From: an uncultured Eubacteriales bacterium
Lineage (GTDB): Bacteria; Bacillota_A; Clostridia; Peptostreptococcales; Anaerovoracaceae
Assembly: GCA_902790885.1 (NCBI GenBank)
Contig: CADATR010000045.1
Location: 1-11,240 of the forward strand
Direction: 5' to 3'
Length of the DNA: 11,240 nt
Shown here: positions 6,282 through 11,240 of the stretch, piece by piece
How the letters are laid out: each line of letters begins with the position of its first letter
Numbering within the stretch: position 1 is the stretch's first letter
Program-made: the position numbers and the translations under genes
Notes under the pieces: generated by a model
Databases searched by the model: none
The model's input: the letters and a program-made list of their open reading frames with translations, nothing else
What the model was told of the DNA's origin: nothing

Positions 6282-6647
6282 TTATCTCTTCTTTCCGGCA
6301 AGACGCTTCGGGCCCTTGCGTGTCCTTGCGTTTGTCTTTGTCTTCTGACCCCTTACAGGGAGTCCTCTTCTGTGTCTGATGCCTCTGTAGGATCCGATCT
6401 CCATGAGTCTCTTGATGTTGAGCGAAACCTCTCTTCTGAGGTCACCTTCTACCATGTAGTCAGCATCGATGACTCTTCTGATCTTACCGGCGTCTTCTTC
6501 GGTCAAATCTCTGACTCTGATGTCAGGATCAACTCCCGCTTTTGCGAGAATCTCTCTGGATGTTGCGAGACCAATTCCATAGATATATGTCAGACCGTAT
6601 TCGATCCTCTTATCTCTTGGCAGGTCTACTCCGGCAATTCTTGCCAT
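6282..6647 (-). CDS. rpsM: 30S ribosomal protein S13
   Basis: Small-subunit head protein that contacts the P-site tRNA and L5 (the inter-subunit bridge), 121 residues. It begins [20 protein letters not shown], followed by the helix-hairpin-helix [20 protein letters not shown] and the S5-to-head contact region. The basic tail [20 protein letters not shown] reaches the tRNA. The start follows AGGAAAGGAGG. It is preceded by an unusual 314-base structured gap, the position of the regulatory alpha-operon leader in enteric bacteria. Confidence 0.98.
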   Translation of the reverse strand: MARIAGVDLPRDKRIEYGLTYIYGIGLATSREILAKAGVDPDIRVRDLTEEDAGKIRRVIDADYMVEGDLRREVSLNIKRLMEIGSYRGIRHRRGLPVRGQKTKTNARTRKGPKRLAGKKR

Positions 6648-6672
6648 GTTTTTCCTCCTTTCCTATCTTCCG

Positions 6673-6690
6673 TCGCCTTTCCGGGGGCGA
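6673..6690 (-). promoter_or_regulatory. Hairpin immediately upstream of the rpsM ribosome binding site
   Basis: TCGCC and GGCGA arms (5 bp) enclose an eight-base loop on the transcript. The hairpin ends roughly 16 bases before the AAGGAGG of rpsM. Together with the upstream stems it makes a structured leader. It could take part in translational control, but this is inferred from position only. Confidence 0.4.
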
Positions 6691-6731
6691 TATAGACAGG
6701 TGTTCCATGTTTTTTTAAGCGTTTTCAAATC

Positions 6732-6752
6732 CCGGGAACCCGGTCCTCCCGG
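6732..6752 (-). other. GC-rich stem in the rpmJ-rpsM gap
   Basis: CCGGGA pairs with TCCCGG around a nine-base loop. An alternative CCGG-GTTC-CCGG fold uses part of the same bases, so two competing structures are possible. No T run follows in the minus direction (the next bases are GATTTG), so it is not a simple terminator. Function unknown. Confidence 0.4.
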
Positions 6753-6786
6753 CGCTTTACAGCTATTTTTGATCCGCGTGCGAACA

Positions 6787-6810
6787 CCCAAGGCATAGTA
6801 ATCCCTTGGG
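6787..6810 (-). other. Seven-base-pair hairpin in the rpmJ-rpsM gap
   Basis: CCCAAGG and CCTTGGG form a perfect 7-bp stem around a ten-base loop, with a further G-T pair possible at the base. It is followed directly by GTG-TTCG-CAC, a mini-hairpin. Neither is followed by a T tract. These stems add to the large hairpin just upstream and make the whole gap highly structured. Confidence 0.5.
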
Positions 6811-6821
6811 CTACATACTCG

Positions 6822-6895
6822 TTATTCGTTCAGGGCGATAAGGGATCCTCCCGCTTCGCGGGCCCCTCCTTGTCGCTATTCACGCGAACGACTAA
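6822..6895 (-). other. Long three-tier hairpin in the rpmJ-rpsM gap
   Basis: Three nested stems stack into one 74-base hairpin. The outer stem is TTAGTCGTTC with GAACGAATAA (9 of 10 pairs). The middle stem is GCGACAAGG with CCTTATCGC (8 of 9). The inner stem is CCCGC-GAA-GCGGG (5 of 5). A 9/3-base internal loop lies between the outer and middle stems. The rest of the 314-base gap holds the other stems listed separately and no convincing gene. A TGTTACTAT extended -10 lies just before the hairpin, but it matches the consensus weakly. Confidence 0.6.
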
Positions 6896-6961
6896 TAGTA
6901 ACATTTTTGCAATGTTTTTTATTGTTCTTTTTTCAGTGCGAGACTCATTCATCAGCGCTGA

Positions 6962-7075
6962 TTAACCTTGGCGCTGTTTATGTTTCGGATTCTCGCAGAT
7001 AACCATTACGCGACCGTGTCTCTTGATGATCTTGCACTTATCGCACATAGGTTTTACTGAAGCGCGTACTTTCAT
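6962..7075 (-). CDS. rpmJ: 50S ribosomal protein L36
   Basis: Smallest ribosomal protein, 37 residues. The sequence begins [20 protein letters not shown] and ends [12 protein letters not shown]. The zinc-ribbon ligands C11, C14, C27 and H32 are all present, so this is the zinc-containing form. GGAG lies eight bases before the ATG. It follows infA after 89 bases that contain two small hairpins, and is followed by the unusual 314-base gap before rpsM. In most relatives these genes are close together. Confidence 0.97.
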   Translation of the reverse strand: MKVRASVKPMCDKCKIIKRHGRVMVICENPKHKQRQG

Positions 7076-7097
7076 TTCTTTACTCCTTTTTATCGAA

Positions 7098-7110
7098 GGG
7101 GCTCAGCCCC
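7098..7110 (-). other. Small hairpin before rpmJ
   Basis: GGGGC-TGA-GCCCC on the transcript, with outer GAT/ATC bases able to extend it across mismatches. It lies about 13 bases upstream of the rpmJ Shine-Dalgarno. No U tract follows. Function unknown; it could protect or partition the mRNA. Confidence 0.4.
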
Positions 7111-7132
7111 CGTAGATCAAAGTTTCCGACAT

Positions 7133-7147
7133 TACGGCAACGCCGTA
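7133..7147 (-). other. Small hairpin after infA
   Basis: A perfect TACGGC-GTT-GCCGTA stem-loop 17 bases after the infA stop. The T-rich flank (TTTT) is on the plus-strand side, so it is not a convincing terminator for minus-strand transcription. It is one of several short perfect palindromes confined to gaps in this cluster. Confidence 0.4.
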
Positions 7148-7164
7148 TTTTCTCAGGGAACTCT

Positions 7165-7383
7165 TTACTTCTCACGCCATGTGATCCTGCCTCTTGTAAG
7201 GTCGTAAGGCGATAATTCGACCTTTACTCTGTCACCCGGCAGTATACGGATGTAGTTCATTCTGATCTTGCCGGAGATATGAGCGAGTATTTCGAAGTCG
7301 TTATCCAGCCTCACCTTGAACATCGCGTTCGGCTGTGCATCGATAACGGTGCCCATTGCCTCTATAGTGTTGCTCTTTGCCAT
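7165..7383 (-). CDS. infA: Translation initiation factor IF-1
   Basis: S1/OB-fold protein that binds the ribosomal A site during initiation, 72 residues, exactly the usual size. It begins [20 protein letters not shown], with the conserved core [20 protein letters not shown] and the C-terminus [11 protein letters not shown]. The ribosome binding site GGAGGG is fused to the map stop codon (TAGGAGGG), six bases before the ATG, which implies coupled translation. The position between map and rpmJ is standard for Firmicutes. Confidence 0.98.
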   Translation of the reverse strand: MAKSNTIEAMGTVIDAQPNAMFKVRLDNDFEILAHISGKIRMNYIRILPGDRVKVELSPYDLTRGRITWREK

Positions 7384-7393
7384 TACGTCCCTC

Positions 7394-8143
7394 CTATTGC
7401 AGAGTTAAGATCTCAGGTTCTCCGTCGGTGACCAGAATAGTGTTTTCATAGTGAGCGGATTTCTTTCCGTCCACCATCACCACTGTCCAGTCATTCCCCA
7501 GCACCCTTACTTCGTAGCTGCCGAGGGCTATCATAGGCTCGATGGCGAGTGTCATTCCTCTTTCGATCCTTGCGCCCTTGCCAGGCTTTCCGTAGTTAGG
7601 GATATATGGGTCTTCGTGAAGCTTGGTACCGGTGCCATGACCGGTGTAATCCCTGATCACGCCCATTCCGAAGCTCTCGGCATACTTCTGTACCGCATGC
7701 CCGATGTCTCCGATCCTGTAGCCTTCCATGGCATACTTGATGCCTTCGAAGAAGCTCTGTCTGGTGACATCTATCAGTTTCTGATCTTCAGCGCTTATCG
7801 TGCCTACCGGATATGTGCGCGCCGCATCGCTGTTATAGCCTCTGTAGGTGGCGCCCACATCCACGCTTACGATATCGCCTTCCTTTAGTATCCTTGCTGC
7901 GTTTGGTATGCCGTGGATCACTTCTTCATTGACAGACACGCAGGCTGCGGCGGGAAACCCGCCATAGCCCTTGAATGTCGGTGTCATGCCATGTCCGGTG
8001 ATCCTCTTTTCAACGAAGTCATTGACATCCTTCGTTGAAAGGCCCGGTCTGACGAAATCCGCAAGATCGTTGAGCAGTTCTGCTGTGACCTTGCATGGCT
8101 CTTTCATGAGTTCAATTTCGCGTTTAGACTTGATTATTATCAT
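7394..8143 (-). CDS. map: Methionine aminopeptidase, type I
   Basis: Removes the initiator methionine from nascent proteins; cytosolic metalloenzyme, 249 residues. All dinuclear-metal ligands are present: D95 ([12 protein letters not shown]), D106 (NSDAART), H169 ([15 protein letters not shown]), E202 (IEPMIAL) and E233 (YENTILV). The substrate-binding H77 is in VIHGIPN. These are offset by two from the E. coli residues, so the protein is collinear with type Ia and carries no zinc-finger N-terminal extension. It starts seven bases after adk. The Shine-Dalgarno is weak (GCGGGAC close to the ATG), so coupling to adk translation is likely. Confidence 0.98.
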   Translation of the reverse strand: MIIIKSKREIELMKEPCKVTAELLNDLADFVRPGLSTKDVNDFVEKRITGHGMTPTFKGYGGFPAAACVSVNEEVIHGIPNAARILKEGDIVSVDVGATYRGYNSDAARTYPVGTISAEDQKLIDVTRQSFFEGIKYAMEGYRIGDIGHAVQKYAESFGMGVIRDYTGHGTGTKLHEDPYIPNYGKPGKGARIERGMTLAIEPMIALGSYEVRVLGNDWTVVMVDGKKSAHYENTILVTDGEPEILTLQ

Positions 8144-8150
8144 GTCCCGC

Positions 8151-8795
8151 TTACTCTCCCATCTCCGCGACTATGTCTGCGAATACTTCATCAGGTGTCT
8201 TCTCCGCATTGAAGTTCTTGAGAGTTCCAGCCTTGCTGTAGTAATCGATCAGCGGAGCTGTTGACTCTTCATAGATCTCTATCCTCTTCTCAGCGGTCTC
8301 TCTTGTATCATCCTTGCGCTGCTCGAGCTGGCCGCCGCATTTGTCGCAAACGCCCTCTTTTGCAGGAGGGGTGAATACGACGTGATAGCTTGCGCCACAC
8401 TCCTTACACAGTCTTCTGCCGGTAAGTCTCTGCATGAGAGTCTCATAACCGACTTCGAAGTTGATGACAGCATCGAGCTTCTGGCCCTTATTCTCGAGCA
8501 TCCTGTCGAAGGCCTCCGCCTGAGCGATGGTTCTCGGGAATCCATCGAGAAGATAACCGTTTGCGCAGTCATCCCATGTAAGCCTGTCGGCCACGAGGTC
8601 GACTACCAGCTCGTCAGGAACGAGTCTGCCGGAATTTGTATACTCCTGAGCTTTCTTTCCGAGCTCGGTTCCTTCCTTGATGTTCTTACGGAAGATATCT
8701 CCCGTAGAGATCTGAGGAATGCCATACTTTTCAACCAATCTTACTGCCTGAGTGCCTTTGCCCGCACCCGGAGGTCCCAGTAATACTGCTCTCAT
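8151..8795 (-). CDS. adk: Adenylate kinase, zinc-lid type
   Basis: Interconverts ATP + AMP and 2 ADP; cytosolic, 214 residues. The P-loop is GPPGAGKGT at residues 7-15, the AMP-binding region holds ISTGDIFR (29-36), and DGFPRT lies at 84-89. The long LID (about 127-163) carries C130, C133, C150 and C153, a four-cysteine zinc site typical of Gram-positive enzymes. I chose the ATG at 8795 because GAGGAGG lies eight bases upstream and the product then starts at the standard MRAVLLGPPGAGKG. A GTG at 8825 overlapping the secY stop would add ten residues and has no comparable site. It sits between secY and map, as is usual in Firmicutes. Confidence 0.98.
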   Translation of the reverse strand: MRAVLLGPPGAGKGTQAVRLVEKYGIPQISTGDIFRKNIKEGTELGKKAQEYTNSGRLVPDELVVDLVADRLTWDDCANGYLLDGFPRTIAQAEAFDRMLENKGQKLDAVINFEVGYETLMQRLTGRRLCKECGASYHVVFTPPAKEGVCDKCGGQLEQRKDDTRETAEKRIEIYEESTAPLIDYYSKAGTLKNFNAEKTPDEVFADIVAEMGE

Positions 8796-8821
8796 TTCTA
8801 CTTCCTCCTCTTGTAAGTCAA

Positions 8822-10102
8822 TCACTTAAGGAAACCCTGATAATTCCTCATCAGCATCTGATTTTCGAGCTGCTGTACTATGTCGAGCGCAACGCCTACC
8901 ATGATCAGCAAGGATGTTCCGCCGAAGCTGAAGTTGAACGGTGTGAACACGCTTACGATAGTCGGGATAGTTGCGACTGCCGCCAGGAAGAGTCCTCCGG
9001 CGAAGCACAGTCTGCTCATTATCTTAGACAGATATTCAACGGTTGCGACTCCCGGTCTGATACCAGGAATAAATCCGCCGTTCTGTCTCATGTTATCGGC
9101 TACATCTGTCGGGTTGAACATGATTGCCGTGTAGAAATATGTGAAGAACATTGTAAGCACTATGTTCAATGCTGCATACACCCACACGCCCGGATTGCCC
9201 GAAGGCGACAGATACTTCGTTACGAAATCCGTAAATCCGGAGTTCGGGACGAAATAGGTGATCGTCAGCGGGAACTGAAGCAGCGAGATGGAGAAGATGA
9301 TAGGGATAACGCCTGCCGCATTCACCTTCATAGGAATGTGAGTCGACTGGCCTCCGTACATCTTGCGTCCTACAACGCGCTTCGCGTACTGTACCGGGAT
9401 CTTTCTGACTCCCTGCTGCATCATGATGATCACCATTGTGATCAGCACTGTTACGATGAGGAGTGCTATGACAGCAACTACGGATACTGCTCCGTCCTTT
9501 ACCTGCGTAAATACGCTTCTGGCTGCGGACGGGAGTCTGGCAACGATACCTCCGAAGATGAGCATGGAGATACCGTTTCCGATTCCGTACTCATTGATCT
9601 GCTCGCCGAGCCACATCAGGAATGCGGTTCCGGCTGTCAGAACAACAACGATCGTGATGATGTTGAATGCGCTCGTATCGACGATCGCTCTTCTGAAGAG
9701 ACCGACCGTAAGACCTATCGCCTGGATAAGTCCGAGCACAACAGTCATATACCTCGTGATCGTGGCCATCTTTTTGCGGCCTTCGGTTCCCTCTTTGGCG
9801 AGTCGCTCAAAGTACGGGAACGCGATCGTCAGCAGCTGCACGATGATCGATGCAGTAATGTATGGGGTGATACTCAGAGCAAATATTGTGAAGTTGCTGA
9901 ATGCACCACCCGAGAACAGGTCGAAGAGATCGAGAAGCCCGGTCTCTCCCGAAAACATTTGCGCAAGATACTCTCTGTCGATACCCGGGACCGGAATGTT
10001 GGATCCGATCCTGAATACCAGCAGCATCAGAAGCGTGAAGATTATCTTGGATCTAATCTCCGGTATTTTCCATGCCTTAGAGAATGTCTTCACAAATTCC
10101 AT
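8822..10102 (-). CDS. secY: Protein translocase subunit SecY
   Basis: Pore-forming subunit of the Sec translocon in the cytoplasmic membrane, 426 residues with ten hydrophobic helices, normal for the family. Signatures: SKIIFTLLMLLVFRIGSNIP at helix 1, the plug region LFDLFSGGAFSNFTIFALSI, and FLMWLGEQINEYGIGNGISM at helix 4/5. The cytosolic-loop motif GGQSTHIPMKVNAAGVIPII lies at about 250-269. The C-terminal helix ends in NYQGFLK. Its ATG overlaps the rplO TGA by one base (TGATG), with AGAGGT in the last rplO codons as ribosome binding site, so the two are translationally coupled. Confidence 0.98.
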   Translation of the reverse strand: MEFVKTFSKAWKIPEIRSKIIFTLLMLLVFRIGSNIPVPGIDREYLAQMFSGETGLLDLFDLFSGGAFSNFTIFALSITPYITASIIVQLLTIAFPYFERLAKEGTEGRKKMATITRYMTVVLGLIQAIGLTVGLFRRAIVDTSAFNIITIVVVLTAGTAFLMWLGEQINEYGIGNGISMLIFGGIVARLPSAARSVFTQVKDGAVSVVAVIALLIVTVLITMVIIMMQQGVRKIPVQYAKRVVGRKMYGGQSTHIPMKVNAAGVIPIIFSISLLQFPLTITYFVPNSGFTDFVTKYLSPSGNPGVWVYAALNIVLTMFFTYFYTAIMFNPTDVADNMRQNGGFIPGIRPGVATVEYLSKIMSRLCFAGGLFLAAVATIPTIVSVFTPFNFSFGGTSLLIMVGVALDIVQQLENQMLMRNYQGFLK

Positions 10103-10542
10103 CAGATGACCTCTGCCTTTCCGCCTGCCTTTTCGATTTTTTCGACAGCGCTCTTGCTGAACTTCTCAGCCTTAACTGTGAGCTTCTTTGTGAGTTCACC
10201 GTTGCCGAGGACCTTGAGTCCGTCCAGCTTCTTTCCGACAAGGCCTGCTGCGAGCAGTACGCTCATGTCTACCTCTGTTCCGTCTTCGAATTTGTTAAGA
10301 TCCTTAACGTTTACTTCGGCATATTCCTTAGCCCATTTGTTGGTGAAGCCTCTCTTAGGGAGTCTTCTGTAGAGTGGCATCTGGCCACCCTCGAAGCCGA
10401 GTCTGACTCCGCCGCCGCTTCTGGAGTTCTGACCGTTCATACCTCTTCCGGCAGTTGTTCCCTGACCGGTACCCTGGCCGCGGCCGATTCTCTTAGGAGC
10501 CTTTGTGGAGCCTTCCGGCTTTTTAAGTTCATGAATTCTCAT
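10102..10542 (-). CDS. rplO: 50S ribosomal protein L15
   Basis: Large-subunit assembly protein, 146 residues, usual length. The N-terminus is [20 protein letters not shown]. The Gly-rich extension that threads into 23S rRNA is [20 protein letters not shown], followed by [20 protein letters not shown] at about 44-63. The C-terminal L15e/L18-like fold contains [17 protein letters not shown] sequence (here [20 protein letters not shown]). GGAGGG lies eight bases before the ATG and is joined to the rpmD stop (TAAGGAGGG). Its own stop overlaps the secY start. Confidence 0.97.
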   Translation of the reverse strand: MRIHELKKPEGSTKAPKRIGRGQGTGQGTTAGRGMNGQNSRSGGGVRLGFEGGQMPLYRRLPKRGFTNKWAKEYAEVNVKDLNKFEDGTEVDMSVLLAAGLVGKKLDGLKVLGNGELTKKLTVKAEKFSKSAVEKIEKAGGKAEVI

Positions 10543-10556
10543 GGCCTTTGCCCTCC

Positions 10557-10736
10557 TTACAGTTCTTCTACTTTGAGCAGGTGGGAGACTTTGTTGATAG
10601 CTCCTCTTGTTGCCGGGGAATCCTCGAGCTCTACAGAGTGATGGAGCTTCCTCAGTCCGAGTGCCTCAACAGTCTTCTTCTGCCTAGGCTGACAAGCGAT
10701 AGGGCTCTTAACCAGTGTGATTCTCAGTTTTGCCAT
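10557..10736 (-). CDS. rpmD: 50S ribosomal protein L30
   Basis: Small large-subunit protein, 59 residues, the normal bacterial length. The translation begins [20 protein letters not shown], continues [20 protein letters not shown], and ends [19 protein letters not shown]. The family hallmarks LVKSPI, T-V-x-ALGLRK and the G-x-I-NKV-x-HL-x-VEE ending are all visible. GGAGG, overlapping the rpsE TAG (TAGGAGG), lies eight bases or so before the ATG, and the stop is fused to the rplO ribosome binding site. Its position between rpsE and rplO is universal among bacteria that keep L30. Confidence 0.96.
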   Translation of the reverse strand: MAKLRITLVKSPIACQPRQKKTVEALGLRKLHHSVELEDSPATRGAINKVSHLLKVEEL

Positions 10737-10748
10737 TTCCCTTGCCTC

Positions 10749-11240
10749 CTATCCGATGATTTCTTCCGGTGTCTTTCCACGGCGCTTAGCAACTTCCTCA
10801 ACGGTTGTCAGGTTCTTGAGACCTTCCATTGTTGCTCTTGCCATGTTTCCGGTATTGCTTGTTCCGAGCGACTTAGCTCTTACGTCCTTGATTCCTGCTG
10901 CCTCGAGCACTGTACGTACGGATGAACCCGCGATAACGCCTGTACCCTTTGCGGAAGGCATGATGAGGACCTTGCCCGCTCCGAATTCACCAACAGTCTC
11001 GTGAGGAACTGTAGTTCCTACTGTCGGTACATAGATCATTTTCTTCTTAGCATCTTCTGTAGCCTTTCTTACGGCTTCAGGGATCTCGATAGCCTTGCCG
11101 AGACCCATGCCTACGTGGCCTTCGCCGTCGCCGACAACTACTGTGACGGAGAATCTCATGTTTCTTCCGCCCTTAACTGTCTTGGCAACACGTCTGATGT
11201 CCACGATCTCTTCCGTAAGCTCCAGCTTGGATGCGTCTAC
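10749..11240 (-). CDS. rpsE: 30S ribosomal protein S5 (5' end beyond window)
   Basis: Small-subunit protein at the mRNA entry and decoding-accuracy region. There are 163 visible codons, open to the window edge. An in-frame GTG at 11202-11204 is not the start: the twelve codons before it read [12 protein letters not shown], the usual S5 N-terminal segment, so only a few residues are missing. The N-terminal double-stranded-RNA-binding fold carries [20 protein letters not shown] and [17 protein letters not shown]. The C-terminal domain carries [20 protein letters not shown] and [20 protein letters not shown]. The stop TAG is embedded in the rpmD ribosome binding site. Confidence 0.97.
   Translation of the reverse strand, partial: VDASKLELTEEIVDIRRVAKTVKGGRNMRFSVTVVVGDGEGHVGMGLGKAIEIPEAVRKATEDAKKKMIYVPTVGTTVPHETVGEFGAGKVLIMPSAKGTGVIAGSSVRTVLEAAGIKDVRAKSLGTSNTGNMARATMEGLKNLTTVEEVAKRRGKTPEEIIG

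Noticed and set aside
6732..6752. tRNA-like T-arm (GGGTTC) in the rpmJ-rpsM gap
   Set aside because: No acceptor, D or anticodon arms can be assembled around it, and the T-loop consensus is not satisfied.
6830..6952. 40-codon minus-strand open frame in the rpmJ-rpsM gap (starts MNESRTEKRT)
   Set aside because: It has no Shine-Dalgarno and no recognisable family, and most of it lies inside the three-tier hairpin, which explains the sequence better.
8796..8825. GTG start for adk overlapping the secY stop
   Set aside because: The ATG at 8795 has a well-spaced GAGGAGG and gives the standard adenylate kinase N-terminus; the added ten residues are simply the ribosome binding region translated.
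9338..10372. 344-codon plus-strand open frame opposite secY and rplO
   Set aside because: It is antisense to two certain genes, and its Asp/His/Arg/Ser-rich product has no family features. It is a by-product of codon bias on the other strand.

Overview
The window is a bacterial housekeeping region in which every gene but one lies on the minus strand. Organism: most likely an anaerobic Firmicute (class Clostridia). The reasons are the four-cysteine zinc lid in adenylate kinase, the rpsE-rpmD-rplO-secY-adk-map-infA-rpmJ-rpsM-rpsK-rpsD-rpoA-rplQ gene order, strong AGGAGG ribosome binding sites at most genes, and sequence style. Base composition looks balanced, near half GC. I cannot name the genus from the sequence alone.

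Layout, read in the direction of transcription (right to left). From 11240 to 3886 runs the downstream part of the spc/alpha ribosomal-protein supercluster: rpsE (5' end cut by the window edge), rpmD, rplO, secY, adk, map, infA, rpmJ, then a 314-base structured gap, then rpsM, rpsK, rpsD, rpoA and rplQ. A strong bidirectional terminator at 3850-3867 closes it. Facing it is the only plus-strand gene, a small XRE-family regulator (3505-3843). This is divergent from an unrecognised 116-residue protein (2912-3262), across a short AT-rich region with a good minus-strand promoter and several inverted repeats. From about 2800 to the left edge is the start of an F-type ATP synthase operon: atpB (a), atpE (c), atpF (b) and the beginning of the alpha-subunit gene.

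The main discovery is in the ATP synthase operon. There is no free atpH (delta) gene. The gene following atpF begins with about 78 residues that match the C-terminal domain of the delta subunit (OSCP family). It then continues, in one uninterrupted reading frame, into the alpha subunit with its intact Walker A motif. The six-helix N-terminal domain of delta is absent from the locus. This delta-CTD/alpha fusion changes the expected peripheral-stalk architecture and stoichiometry (three alpha per enzyme against one delta). The same operon encodes a c subunit with an unusual signal-peptide-like and Ala-rich N-terminal extension, and with a mixed ion-binding site.

The second point of interest is the rpmJ-rpsM gap. 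It holds a long three-tier hairpin and further stems exactly where the alpha-operon leader sits in enteric bacteria. It could be an autoregulatory ribosomal-protein leader or an inserted palindromic element.

How the genes work together: the supercluster supplies ribosomal proteins, the RNA polymerase alpha subunit, the Sec translocon channel, IF-1, N-terminal methionine removal and adenylate kinase. The downstream operon supplies the membrane sector and catalytic head of ATP synthase. The two-gene XRE/hypothetical module between them looks like an insertion of independent function.
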